Below, piece by piece: positions 56,361 to 64,000 of a stretch of 64,000 nucleotides of DNA (the first letter of the stretch is position 1; every line of letters starts with the position of its first letter). The stretch is taken from assembly GCA_963833655.1 (NCBI GenBank), contig CAWHYL010000005.1, positions 558,001 to 622,000 of the forward strand, given 5' to 3'. The notes under the pieces were generated by a model. The model worked only from the letters and a program-made list of their open reading frames with translations, had not been told where the DNA came from and did no database searches. This DNA is from 3-1-20CM-4-69-9 sp963833655. Its GTDB lineage: Bacteria > Actinomycetota > Thermoleophilia > Gaiellales > Gaiellaceae. Both the position numbers and the translations under genes were made by a program.

Positions 56361-56993
56361 GTGAAGGTGAAGGTCAGGTTGTTCGCCGGGGTCCGCGAGC
56401 GCGCCGGGTGGGGCGAGCGCGAGCTCGACGGCGTCACGCGCGTGAGCGACGTGTGGCCGGCGCTCGGTCTCGGCTCCGAGCCGGAGGGCCTCCTCTACGC
56501 CGTGAACAGGGTGTACGCGGACGGCGAGCGCGCGCTCGCGGACGGCGACGAGGTCGCGATCATCCCGCCCGTCTCCGGCGGCTCGTTCCGGCTCGGCACC
56601 GATGCGCTCTCGCTCGACGCGGCGGTCGACGAAGTGCGGGACGCGCGTGCCGGCGCGATTGCGACGTTCGTCGGGACGACGCGCCTCGAGTCGCGCGGCC
56701 GGACCGTCCACCACCTCGAGTACGAGGCGTACGAGGGCATGGCCGAGAACGTGATGGCGGAGATCGCGGCGTCGCTGAAGGAGCGCTACGACCTGTGCGA
56801 GGTCGCGATCCACCACCGGGTCGGCCGCGTCGAGATCGGCGACGCCTCCGTCGTCATCGCCGTCTCCGCCCAACATCGGCAGGACGCCCTCGCGGCGTGC
56901 AAGGACGCGATCGACACGCTGAAGGAGCAGGTGCCGCTGTGGAAGAAGGAGGTGTACGAGGGCGGCGAAGAGTGGATCGGAAGGGGTAGCTAG
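56361..56993 (+). CDS. Molybdopterin synthase, fused MoaD-MoaE
   Basis: 210 residues from GTG 56361. Residues 1-74 are MoaD-like (KVRLFAGVRERAGWGERELD; DGDEVAIIPPVSGG), with the Gly-Gly that must become a C-terminal thiocarboxylate at 73-74. Residues 75-210 are MoaE: FVGTTRLESRGRTVHHLEYE, AYEGMAENVMAEIAASLKER, HHRVGRVEIGDASVVIAVSA and the catalytic VPLWKKEVYEGGEEWI. The mycobacterial MoaX is a similar fusion that is cleaved after the Gly pair; the GG-S junction here fits that. It makes molybdopterin from precursor Z. No other moco genes are adjacent. Confidence 0.92.
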   Translation: MKVKVRLFAGVRERAGWGERELDGVTRVSDVWPALGLGSEPEGLLYAVNRVYADGERALADGDEVAIIPPVSGGSFRLGTDALSLDAAVDEVRDARAGAIATFVGTTRLESRGRTVHHLEYEAYEGMAENVMAEIAASLKERYDLCEVAIHHRVGRVEIGDASVVIAVSAQHRQDALAACKDAIDTLKEQVPLWKKEVYEGGEEWIGRGS

Positions 56994-56998
56994 GCACA

Positions 56999-57712
56999 AT
57001 GGCCGACATGGAGCGCCAGTACGACCCGATCCACCCGGGCCGCGGGACGAACTGGCGAAGCCTGCTGCGCAAGATCTGGGCGCCGATCGGCGCCGTCGTC
57101 CTCGTGATCACGAAGTTCGGCTTCGCCGCCGTGAAGTTCGGCAGCATCTTCATCGCTGTCGCCGGCTACGCCCTGATCTGGGGCTGGAGGTTCGCGATCG
57201 GCTTCGTCCTCCTGATCCTCGTGCACGAGCTCGGCCACTTCTTCGAGGCGCGGCGACAGGGCTTGCACTCGACCTGGCCCACGTTCATCCCGTTCTTCGG
57301 CGCGTTCGTGCTGATCAAGGACGCGCCGCTCAACCCGTGGCGGAACGCGCTCGTCTCGCTGGCAGGGCCCGCGTACGGGGGCGCCGCCGCCGCCGCGTGC
57401 TGGGGGCTCGGCGAGATCTACAACTCGGACCTGCTGCGCGCGCTCGCCTACGCCGGCTTCCTGATCAACCTGATCAACCTGCTGCCGATCGGCATCCTCG
57501 ACGGCGGCCAGATCTGGCGCTCGTTGCAGCTCGCGCGGCACTCGGTCGCGGCGCCGCCCGGGCAGGAGTTCGCGATGGGCAGCACGTATCCGATCGCGAT
57601 CCCCGGCGGCGGGCCGAGTCGCGCGACCCAGATCGCGGTGCTCTACGGCCTGCTCGCGGCGCTGCTCGTGATCGGGATGTTCGCGACGCACGTCACGCAG
57701 CACCGGCTCTGA
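56999..57712 (+). CDS. Site-2 protease-family membrane protein (M50)
   Basis: 237 residues from ATG 56999 (ATG 57008 is possible). The zinc site HELGH (76-80) lies in membrane helix VLLILVHELGHFFEARRQGL, and the third ligand Asp in NLLPIGILDGGQIW (160-172). Five to six membrane helices; no PDZ or CBS domain. Such enzymes cut membrane-bound anti-sigma factors or signal remnants. The first two residues after the start form a positively charged soluble tail. It begins five bases after the moaDE stop and is followed immediately by the LOG gene. Confidence 0.85.
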   Translation: MADMERQYDPIHPGRGTNWRSLLRKIWAPIGAVVLVITKFGFAAVKFGSIFIAVAGYALIWGWRFAIGFVLLILVHELGHFFEARRQGLHSTWPTFIPFFGAFVLIKDAPLNPWRNALVSLAGPAYGGAAAAACWGLGEIYNSDLLRALAYAGFLINLINLLPIGILDGGQIWRSLQLARHSVAAPPGQEFAMGSTYPIAIPGGGPSRATQIAVLYGLLAALLVIGMFATHVTQHRL

Positions 57713-58417
57713 ATGGAAGACCGCAGCATCCTCTCGTCCGTCGAGACGGCCGCCGACCTCGAACGCCACGTCGCAGTGATCGCGCACGAGTTTCGCGAAG
57801 GCTTCGAAACGGTCGAGCGGATCGATCGACCTGCCGTGACGATCTTCGGCTCCGCACGCGTCGCCCAGGATCATCCCGCGGCGGTCAGCGCGGGCGCCGT
57901 CGCACGGCGCTTTGCGGCGCATGGCTGGGCGGTCGTCACCGGCGGCGGCCCCGGCGTGATGGAGGCCGCCAACCGAGGCGCGAAGGAGGCCGGCGGGCTC
58001 TCGGTCGGCTTCAACATCGAGCTCCCGCACGAGCAGCGCAGCAACCCGTATCTCGACATCTCGCTGACGTTCCGGCACTTTTACGCGCGGAAGACGATGT
58101 TCGTGAAGGCGGCCGAAGGCTTCGTCGTCTTCCCCGGAGGCTTCGGCACGGCCGACGAGCTGTTCGAGTCGCTCACGTTGATTCAGACCGGCAAGGTTCT
58201 TCACTTTCCGGTCGTCCTCTTCGACTCGGACTACTGGGGAGAGCCTCTCGGGTGGATCCGCGGCGAGGTGCTGGCCGACGGGATGATCTCCCCCGAAGAC
58301 CTCGACCTCCTTCACGTCACCGACGACGCCGACGATGCAGTCGCTCAGGTGCTCGACTGCTACGAGAGACGGTGCGCGATGCTGCCGGCGTCGCCGGCCA
58401 AGGCGGACGCCCAGTGA
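57713..58417 (+). CDS. LOG-family Rossmann protein (TIGR00730, lysine decarboxylase-like fold)
   Basis: 234 residues from ATG 57713. Motifs: VTIFGSARVAQDHP, WAVVTGGGPGVMEAANRGAK (74-92) and FPGGFGTADELFE (140-152), the PGGxGTxxE signature. Family members hydrolyse nucleoside 5'-monophosphates, giving cytokinin-type bases in plants and nucleobases in bacteria. The N-terminal 38 residues are helical and extra to the minimal fold. The stop overlaps the ABM start by four bases (GTGA), placing it in the coupled run that leads to selA and selB. Confidence 0.87.
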   Translation: MEDRSILSSVETAADLERHVAVIAHEFREGFETVERIDRPAVTIFGSARVAQDHPAAVSAGAVARRFAAHGWAVVTGGGPGVMEAANRGAKEAGGLSVGFNIELPHEQRSNPYLDISLTFRHFYARKTMFVKAAEGFVVFPGGFGTADELFESLTLIQTGKVLHFPVVLFDSDYWGEPLGWIRGEVLADGMISPEDLDLLHVTDDADDAVAQVLDCYERRCAMLPASPAKADAQ

Positions 58418-58719
58418 TCGTCCGCCTCTGGCGCGGCTGGACGCCGCAGGCAGACGCCGACGCATACGAACGGTTCCTGCGCGAGCACATGTTCCCGTCG
58501 ATGGAGCGCGTGCCCGGCTTTGCGGGCGCCGAGCTCTTGCGTCACGACGACGGCGACGAGGTCGCATTCGTGACGATCACGCGATTCGAGTCGCTCGAAT
58601 CGGTGCGCGCGTTTGCGGGCGCCGACTACGAGCGCGCAGTCATCGAGCCGGAGGCGCGTGCGCTGCTCACGCGCCACGACGAGCGCTCGGAACACTTCGA
58701 GGTGGCGATCGCGCAGTGA
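58414..58719 (+). CDS. ABM-domain protein (antibiotic biosynthesis monooxygenase-like)
   Basis: 101 residues from GTG 58414. A small alpha/beta ferredoxin-like fold: IVRLWRGWTPQADADAYERF, MERVPGFAGAELLRHDDGDE, EVAFVTITRFESLESVRAFA and a final strand ERSEHFEVAI. Dimeric ABM proteins include quinol monooxygenases and heme-degrading enzymes, but many are uncharacterised. The position directly before selA with a 4-bp overlap at each end is unusual. No cofactor site is evident. Confidence 0.75.
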   Translation: MIVRLWRGWTPQADADAYERFLREHMFPSMERVPGFAGAELLRHDDGDEVAFVTITRFESLESVRAFAGADYERAVIEPEARALLTRHDERSEHFEVAIAQ

Positions 58720-59990
58720 GATTGCGCGACCTTCCGTCGGTCGACGAGCTTGCGCGCACAACGGACGACCCATTGGCCGTCGATGCCGCCCGCGCAGTCC
58801 TCGCACGCGCGCGTGAAGAGATAGGCGCCGGCAGAGAGCCGGGCGATCTCGTCAAGCGTCTTCGTGACGAGCTTGGCTCCGCACATGCGCCGCGCTTGCG
58901 CCGCGTCCTCAACGGGACGGGCGTGATCGTCCACACGAATCTCGGCCGCGCGCCGCTCGCCGACGCCGCACTCGAGCACGTCGTCCAGGCGGCACGCGGC
59001 TACTCGAACCTCGAGTACGACCTCGACCGCGGCGCCCGTGGGTCGCGGCAGACACACGTCGCCGAGCTCGTGCGACGGCTGACCGGAGCGGAGGCCGCAC
59101 TCGTCGTGAACAACAACGCGGCCGCCGTGATGCTCGCGCTCGCGGCGCTCGCGGAGGGCCGGGAGGTGCTCGTCTCGCGCGGGGAGCTGATCGAGATCGG
59201 CGACGGGTTCCGCATTCCCGACGTGCTCGAGCGCTCCGGCGCGCGGCTGCACGAGGTCGGAACGACGAACCGAACCCGCGCGCGCGACTACGAGGAGGCG
59301 ATCGGACCGGACACGGCCGTGCTCCTGCGCGTCCACCAGTCGAACTTCCGCGTCGTCGGCTTCACCGAGCAGGCCTCGGTCGGCGAGCTGTCCCAGGTCG
59401 CTCGCAGACATGGGCTTGCGCTCGTCGACGACCTCGGCTCCGGCGCGCTCGTCGAGATCGGCGACGAGCCGACGCCGCGGGGGAGCCTCGCCGCCGGCGC
59501 CGACCTCGTCTGCTTCTCCGGCGACAAGCTGCTCGGCGGGCCGCAGGCGGGAATCGTCGCCGGTGGCGCCGACCTCGTCGAGCGTCTGCGCCGGCATCCG
59601 CTGCAGCGGGCGCTGCGGGCGGACAAGCTCACGCTCGCTGCGCTCGAAGGGACGCTTCGCCTCGCGCTCGAGCGGCCGGAAGAGGTGCCGGTCCTCCGCA
59701 TGCTCCGCGAGCCGGCCGAGGCGGTTCGCAGCCGCGCCGCGCGACTGGCGCAGCTCGTCGCCGGCGAGGTCGAGGAGACGGTTGCACGGGCAGGCGGCGG
59801 CGGGCTGCCCCTGGCCGAGCTGCCGAGCTATGCATGCGCGGTCGAGGAAGGGCTTGCCGAGAAGCTCCGCGCAGCCGAGCCGCCTGTCGTCGGGATCGTT
59901 CGCGACGGCCGGCTGTTGCTCGATTGCCGCACGCTGACCGACGCCGATGTCGACGAGGTTGCACGCCTGATCGCCGTCGCGCGCAGGTGA
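58716..59990 (+). CDS. selA: L-seryl-tRNA(Sec) selenium transferase
   Basis: 424 residues from GTG 58716, coupled to the ABM gene (GTGA). PLP enzyme that converts seryl-tRNA(Sec) to selenocysteinyl-tRNA(Sec) with selenophosphate. Landmarks: LRRVLNGTGVIVHTNLGRAP, LEYDLDRGARGSRQTHVAEL, VVNNNAAAVMLALAALAEGR, REVLVSRGELIEIGDGFRIP, EVGTTNRTRARDYEEAIG and CFSGDKLLGGPQAGI with the PLP lysine K271. Length is slightly below the usual 460. Together with selB it implies selenoprotein synthesis; selD and tRNA(Sec) were not found in the window. Confidence 0.94.
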   Translation: MRLRDLPSVDELARTTDDPLAVDAARAVLARAREEIGAGREPGDLVKRLRDELGSAHAPRLRRVLNGTGVIVHTNLGRAPLADAALEHVVQAARGYSNLEYDLDRGARGSRQTHVAELVRRLTGAEAALVVNNNAAAVMLALAALAEGREVLVSRGELIEIGDGFRIPDVLERSGARLHEVGTTNRTRARDYEEAIGPDTAVLLRVHQSNFRVVGFTEQASVGELSQVARRHGLALVDDLGSGALVEIGDEPTPRGSLAAGADLVCFSGDKLLGGPQAGIVAGGADLVERLRRHPLQRALRADKLTLAALEGTLRLALERPEEVPVLRMLREPAEAVRSRAARLAQLVAGEVEETVARAGGGGLPLAELPSYACAVEEGLAEKLRAAEPPVVGIVRDGRLLLDCRTLTDADVDEVARLIAVARR

Positions 59991-60919
59991 CCACCCTCTG
60001 GGACTTGATGCGCGGCGCCATGGTCACAAAGGCCGTGGGTGCCGCGGCCGACCTGAATCTCGCCGCAGAGCTCGCGGACGGACCGCGGCCGGTGGCGGAG
60101 CTCGCACAGGCGACGGGCGCCGACCCCGACACGCTCTACCGGATCATGCGCGCGCTCGCGACCGAGGGCGTCTTCGCCGAGGACGAGCCCGGCGTCTTCC
60201 GGAACACCGAGCTGTCGGAGGGCCTGCGCGCGGACGACTGGCACGCGTTCGGGCACCTGTTCGGCTCCGTCTTCTACGACGCCCTCGGCACGCTCGATCC
60301 GGGTACGTCGGAGGCGACGTTCGCGCGGCGCTTCGGCACCGACTTCTGGTCGTGGCTCGAGGCGACACCGGCGGAGCGCGCCGCCTTCGACACCGCGATG
60401 GCGGGTGGGAAGGATCGTCCGGCGGATCGGCTCGCCGGCGTCGACTGGCAAGAGGGAGACGTCGTGGTCGACGTCGGCGGCGGCAACGGCGCGTTGCTGC
60501 GGGCGCTGCTGCGGCGACGTCCCGAGCTGCGCGGGATCGTCCTCGACCTCCCCGAGACCGTGCGCGACGAGGCGGCGCTCGGCGCGCGGATCGAGTTCGT
60601 GGCCGACAGCTTCTTCGAGACCGTGCCCGCGGGCGATGCCTACGTCCTCGCCGGCATCCTCCACGACTGGAACGACGAGCGGGCAGGCGCGATCCTGCGG
60701 ACGATCAGGAGAGACGCGCCCGAGCATGCGCGCCTCCTGGTCCTCGAGAGCGTCATCGAGCACGGCAACGACCCGAACGGGGCGAAGTGGCTCGATCTGC
60801 TGATGCTCGTCATCGGGGGTCGCGAGCGAACGGATGCGGAGTGGCGCGGCCTCCTCGGCGACGCGGGGTTTCGAGTCACGGGTGTCGAGGACGGGCTCAT
60901 CGAGGCGGCATGCCGCTGA
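59987..60919 (+). CDS. SAM-dependent O-methyltransferase (Methyltransf_2 type)
   Basis: 310 residues from GTG 59987, in a GTGA overlap with selA. A winged-helix dimerisation domain (AAADLNLAAELADGPRPVAE; DPDTLYRIMRALATEGVFAE) precedes a Rossmann core with VVVDVGGGNGALLRALLRRR (160-178), GIVLDLPETV and AGILHDWNDERAGAILRTIR, where H226 is the expected base. It resembles acetylserotonin/caffeate-type or polyketide O-methyltransferases. Its location between selA and selB is unexpected; whether it methylates a selenium compound or is unrelated cannot be judged. Confidence 0.85.
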   Translation: MTTLWDLMRGAMVTKAVGAAADLNLAAELADGPRPVAELAQATGADPDTLYRIMRALATEGVFAEDEPGVFRNTELSEGLRADDWHAFGHLFGSVFYDALGTLDPGTSEATFARRFGTDFWSWLEATPAERAAFDTAMAGGKDRPADRLAGVDWQEGDVVVDVGGGNGALLRALLRRRPELRGIVLDLPETVRDEAALGARIEFVADSFFETVPAGDAYVLAGILHDWNDERAGAILRTIRRDAPEHARLLVLESVIEHGNDPNGAKWLDLLMLVIGGRERTDAEWRGLLGDAGFRVTGVEDGLIEAACR

Positions 60920-62457
60920 CGGTCGGAACCGCCGGGCACATCGACCACGGCAAGACGTGGCTCGTCCGCGCGCTGACGGGCAAGGACACGGACCGCCTGC
61001 CGGAGGAGCGTGTGCGGGGAATCTCGATCGACCTCGGCTACGCGCCGCTCGAGCTGCCCGACGGCCGCCGGCTGTCGCTCGTCGACGTCCCGGGTCACGA
61101 GCGGTTCGTCCGCACGATGGTCGCCGGCGCGACCGGCATCGACCTCTTCCTGCTCGTCATCGACGCCGGCGAGGGGGCGAGGCCGCAGACGCACGAGCAT
61201 CTCGCCATCCTCCGGCTGCTCGGCGTCGAGCGCGGCGTCGTGGCGGTGACGAAGGCAGACGCCGTCGATGCCGAGACGCTCGAGCTCGCGCTCGTCGAGG
61301 CGCACGAGCTCGTGCCGGCGGCCGAGGTCGTCGCGGTCAGCGCGAAGACCGGCGCCGGTCTCGACGAGCTTCGTGCCGCGCTCTCGCGCGCGGCACGCGA
61401 GAGCGAGCGCGACGATGCGCCGACGCGCCTGTACGTCGACCGCGTCTTCACGTTGCGCGGCATCGGGACGGTGGCGACGGGAACGTTGTGGTCGGGCAGG
61501 ATCGCCGCCGGCGACACGTTGCGCGCGGAGCCTGCCGGCCGCGACGTCCGCGTCCGCAGCGTGCACGTGCACGACCGCGACGTGGATGCCGCCGAAGCGG
61601 GCCAGCGCGTTGCAGTTGCGCTACCGGGTGTCGAGCGGCGCGAGCTCGCGCGCGGCGACGCGCTCGTCGAGCCGGGCGCGTACACGCGGAGCTACCGCCT
61701 CGACGTCGAGCTCGTGGAGCTCGGCGGGGCGGTGCCTGCGCGCGTGCTCGTGCACCATGGGACGTCGGCGACGCTCGCACGCGTCGTCCGCAACGGGGAC
61801 TTCGCGCAGCTTCGCCTCGCAGCTCCTGTCGTCGCCGCGCGCGGAGACCGCGTCGTCTTGCGCGCCGGCACGACGGTCGGCGGCGGGCGCATCGTCGACC
61901 CCGCGCCGCCGAGGCGTCCGTTCACGGGCGAAGCTCCGGCCGACGACACCGAGGAGCGGGTCGCGGCGCTGCGGCGGGAGCTCGAACGCCAGCTCGATGC
62001 TGCCGATCCGCTCGATCCCGGCGTGCCCGTCCCCGCGGAGGCGCGGGAGCTCGTGCCGCTGCTCGGGCTCGAGCTGCGCGGCGCGAAGCTCTACCGGCCC
62101 GGCGCGCAGGCGACGCTCGGACCCCGCGAAGCGGAAGCGGCCGAGCTCGAGGCGCAGCTCGGCGCCGAGCCGGTCAAGGTCGCGGACGCGAAGCTCGCGC
62201 GCTTCCTGGAGGAGCACGGCCGGCTCGTCCGCGTCGGCGACGGCTACGCGATCTCGCCGGCCGCGTACGCGCACGCACGCAGCGTGCTCGTACAGGAGCT
62301 CGAGGCCGCGGGCACCATCGCGCTCGCGCGCTTCCGCGACCTGCTCGCGACCTCGCGCAAGACCGCACAGCTGTTACTCGAGCGCTTCGACGCCGACGGC
62401 GTGACGCGGCGCGTGGGCGACGAGCGGGTGCTCAGGCGCGCGGCGGCGCCGCGCTGA
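60910..62457 (+). CDS. selB: Selenocysteine-specific elongation factor SelB
   Basis: 515 residues from ATG 60910, overlapping the methyltransferase by 10 bp. GTPase motifs: G1 GHIDHGKT (9-16), switch I RGISIDLGYAPL, G3 DVPGHERF (59-66) and TKAD (114-117). Domains II and III follow (RLYVDRVFTLRGIGTVATGT, SVHVHDRDVDAAEAGQRVAV), then winged helices at the C-terminus that would bind the SECIS hairpin (FLEEHGRLVRVGDGYAISPA; FRDLLATSRKTAQLLLERFD). Shorter than E. coli SelB (614), apparently through reduced linker segments. It delivers Sec-tRNA to in-frame UGA codons. The 3' end overlaps the nitrilase gene by 26 bp. Confidence 0.94.
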   Translation: MPLTVGTAGHIDHGKTWLVRALTGKDTDRLPEERVRGISIDLGYAPLELPDGRRLSLVDVPGHERFVRTMVAGATGIDLFLLVIDAGEGARPQTHEHLAILRLLGVERGVVAVTKADAVDAETLELALVEAHELVPAAEVVAVSAKTGAGLDELRAALSRAARESERDDAPTRLYVDRVFTLRGIGTVATGTLWSGRIAAGDTLRAEPAGRDVRVRSVHVHDRDVDAAEAGQRVAVALPGVERRELARGDALVEPGAYTRSYRLDVELVELGGAVPARVLVHHGTSATLARVVRNGDFAQLRLAAPVVAARGDRVVLRAGTTVGGGRIVDPAPPRRPFTGEAPADDTEERVAALRRELERQLDAADPLDPGVPVPAEARELVPLLGLELRGAKLYRPGAQATLGPREAEAAELEAQLGAEPVKVADAKLARFLEEHGRLVRVGDGYAISPAAYAHARSVLVQELEAAGTIALARFRDLLATSRKTAQLLLERFDADGVTRRVGDERVLRRAAAPR

Positions 62458-63334
62458 ACCGGAACACGTCCGGCCGGTGGTAGTGGCCGGCGGGATCGAA
62501 GCGCTGGCGGGCCTCGTAGAGCCGCTGCGGATCGAGCTCGGCATAGAGCACGCCTTCTTCGTCCCAGAGCGGTCCGGCGAGATAACTGCCGTCCGGCCCG
62601 AGGATGGCCGAGCCGCCGCGCCCGACGAGCTCGTCTCCGTCGGCGAGCGGGACGTCGTCGGGATAACTTGATGCGCGCGCGAACACGCACGAGCTCAGCA
62701 CGAACGCGCGCGACTCGCGCGCGATGTGCCGGATCGAGTCGTGCCACGACTCGCTGTCGTCCGCGGTCGGGGCGAGGTACACCTCGACGCCGGTCTCGTA
62801 CAGCGCGAAGCGGGCAAGCGGCATCAGGTTTTCCCAGCAGATCAGGCCGCCGACCTTGCCGGCGTCCGTCTGGATCGTCTCGAGCCCGGTGCCGTCGCCG
62901 AGTCCCCACACGAGCCGCTCGTGGTTCGTCGGCATCAGCTTGCGGTGCCGCAGCGCGAGCACACCGGCGGGTGAGTAGATCAGCAGCGAGTTGTAGATCG
63001 TCCCGCGTTCGAGCTCGTTGGCGCCGACCGCGAGCCACAACCCGCGGGCCCGCGCGATCTCGCCGAGCCGGTCGGAGTCCGGCCCGGGCAGCTCCAGCGA
63101 TTCGCGCGCGAGCCGTCCGTACAGCGACTGCGCGTTGCCGCCGTCCCAGCCCGCGAGATGGCGAGCCCACCGGCTCGACGGGTAGACGGGGATGAACGTC
63201 TCCGGGAAGAGCGCGAGCCGCGCGCCGTTCGCGGCGATTTCCGCCGCGAGGGCGTCGATCTTGTCGATCGTCGCGGCGCGATCGAAGTAGACGGACTCAG
63301 CCTGGACGCACGCGACCTTGACCGCCGACTCCAT
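62432..63334 (-). CDS. Nitrilase (carbon-nitrogen hydrolase)
   Basis: 300 residues from ATG 63334. The catalytic triad is E45 (LALFPETFIPVYPS), K132 (ALRHRKLMPTNHERLVWGLG) and C166 (GKVGGLICWENLMPLARFAL). The CWEN motif and the WGLGDG element mark true nitrilases (branch 1), which hydrolyse nitriles to carboxylic acids and ammonia, more than amidases. AESVYFDRAATIDKIDALA at the start is also typical. The substrate is unknown; arylacetonitriles or cyanide-like compounds are candidates. It follows the epimerase gene on other context and converges on selB. Confidence 0.9.
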   Translation of the reverse strand: MESAVKVACVQAESVYFDRAATIDKIDALAAEIAANGARLALFPETFIPVYPSSRWARHLAGWDGGNAQSLYGRLARESLELPGPDSDRLGEIARARGLWLAVGANELERGTIYNSLLIYSPAGVLALRHRKLMPTNHERLVWGLGDGTGLETIQTDAGKVGGLICWENLMPLARFALYETGVEVYLAPTADDSESWHDSIRHIARESRAFVLSSCVFARASSYPDDVPLADGDELVGRGGSAILGPDGSYLAGPLWDEEGVLYAELDPQRLYEARQRFDPAGHYHRPDVFRFSAAPPRA

Positions 63335-63343
63335 GCTCGGAGT

Positions 63344-64000
63344 CTAGGCCGCGAGCGAGCGCACGAGCTCGTCCTCGGCGTCGTAGTCGAAGCTGAGGTA
63401 CTGCGCGCCGCGCGGCAGCACCTCGCGCCAGTCGCGGTCCCGCGTCGCGTCGACGAGCCACTCGACCTGCGGCCCGATCGCGTCGGCCCAGCTCGTTGCG
63501 GGCCGGTAGCCGAGCTCCCCCTCTGCCTTCGTCATGTCGACGAGAAACGGCTTCGGCACCGACCAGGGGGTGCTGCCGAGCTCGGACGCGCCGGTGAGGA
63601 GGATCTCGGTGAAGTCGCCGATGCGGCGTGCGATCTCCTGGACCGTCGGCGGGTCTCGGTCGCCGCAGTTGAAAGCGCCGGTGCGCGGGCGTGCTGCGAT
63701 CACGCGCACCAGCTCCCCGACGTTGGCAGCAGCCGTGGTGTGGAAGTGGCCGCTGCCGCGGTTCGACAGCAGGACGAACGGACGGCGATCGAGCATTCGC
63801 TTGACGAAGTGCCACTCGCGCGCCATCCGGTCGCCCGGGCCGTAGATCGCGCACGGCCTGACGACCGCGGCCGGCGTGCGCGCGTTCTCGAGCAGGCGGC
63901 GCTCGATCTGCACCTTCTTCGTCGAGTACGTCGCGTCACCCGGCTCCACCGTCCGCTGCGTCTCCGGAATCGGGACCGGGAGCGCCGGAAAGTCTTCGAC
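63344..64000 (-). CDS. NAD-dependent epimerase/dehydratase, N-terminus beyond window
   Basis: 219 codons of the C-terminal two thirds are visible, open to the window edge. The extended-SDR catalytic YSTKK (YxxxK) appears near the start, followed by ERRLLENARTPAAVVRPCAI, YGPGDRMAREWHFVKRML, the substrate region SGHFHTTAAANVGELVRVIA and GAFNCGDRDPPTVQEIARRI. The glycine-rich NAD site would lie outside. Typical of nucleotide-sugar 4-epimerases or reductases; substrate unassigned. It ends nine bases before the nitrilase start on the same strand and may share its transcript. Confidence 0.85.
   Translation of the reverse strand, partial: VEDFPALPVPIPETQRTVEPGDATYSTKKVQIERRLLENARTPAAVVRPCAIYGPGDRMAREWHFVKRMLDRRPFVLLSNRGSGHFHTTAAANVGELVRVIAARPRTGAFNCGDRDPPTVQEIARRIGDFTEILLTGASELGSTPWSVPKPFLVDMTKAEGELGYRPATSWADAIGPQVEWLVDATRDRDWREVLPRGAQYLSFDYDAEDELVRSLAA

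Noticed and set aside
60910..62500. tRNA-Sec (selC) or SECIS element next to selB
   Set aside because: No long-acceptor class II tRNA with UCA anticodon and no UGA-containing open frame with a following hairpin was found; the region is coding on both sides.

Overview
The window is a GC-rich chromosomal segment (about 70% G+C in sampled lines). Many GTG and TTG starts, dense 1-4 bp start/stop overlaps, actinobacterial-type LexA operators (CGAAC-N4-GTTCG), a lipoprotein-rich secretome and a type A RNase P RNA point to a high-GC actinobacterium. The gene mix (selA/selB, tldD/tldE, two dipeptide ABC operons, a stand-alone methylmalonyl-CoA mutase domain, menaquinone methyltransferase) suggests a deep-branching soil lineage such as Thermoleophilia/Gaiellales. 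That placement is an inference; no 16S rRNA gene is present.

Layout. 1-12.8 kb: proline dehydrogenase (cut by the edge), a methyltransferase, a short-chain dehydrogenase with an apparent frameshift, a menG-like methyltransferase followed by a UbiA-like membrane protein, a membrane-anchored coiled-coil protein, exonuclease VII (xseA/xseB), glycerate kinase, a lipoprotein/glycosyltransferase/flippase group, and an adenosine-deaminase-like enzyme. 12.9-17.7 kb: a signalling block with two stand-alone LuxR-type HTH proteins around a large LAL (MalT-like) regulator and a membrane HD-GYP protein. The two big genes are only 55-57% G+C in sampled lines and look acquired. A 17-codon ORF and a duplicated TCCAC-N5-GTGGA motif lie in the same block.

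17.8-31.8 kb: two complete dipeptide/oligopeptide ABC operons on the minus strand. The first lies behind an NlpC/P60 endopeptidase with no signal peptide, which suggests uptake and recycling of cell-wall peptides. Both operons have a strong stem-loop between the binding-protein gene and the first permease gene; in the second, the permease start codon sits in the loop of a 17-bp stem. Between them is a DnaQ-like exonuclease/GIY-YIG/UVR protein with a perfect LexA box at its start. 31.9-45.8 kb: primary-type sigma factor, topoisomerase III, PlsC, a 5'-3' exonuclease, a histone-deacetylase-family enzyme, a divergent NarL-type two-component pair with an inverted repeat between them, a GGDEF-EAL protein, GNAT, a lytic transglycosylase whose probable signal peptide is encoded by the 3' end of rnpB, rnpB itself, a zinc ribbon protein, lexA with its own operator, and tRNA-Leu(GAG).

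45.8-64 kb: tldD/tldE, an orphan solute-binding lipoprotein with no standard start codon, secG, a receiver protein, a glycosyltransferase, an ABC-2 exporter (ATPase plus two permeases), a methylmalonyl-CoA mutase catalytic chain with a coupled VOC protein, a fused MoaD-MoaE, and a tightly coupled run M50 protease - LOG - ABM monooxygenase - selA - O-methyltransferase - selB. A nitrilase and an edge-truncated sugar epimerase follow. No gap between genes exceeds 300 bases; the longest are 42744-42985 and 17149-17412. No CRISPR array or intact insertion sequence was seen.
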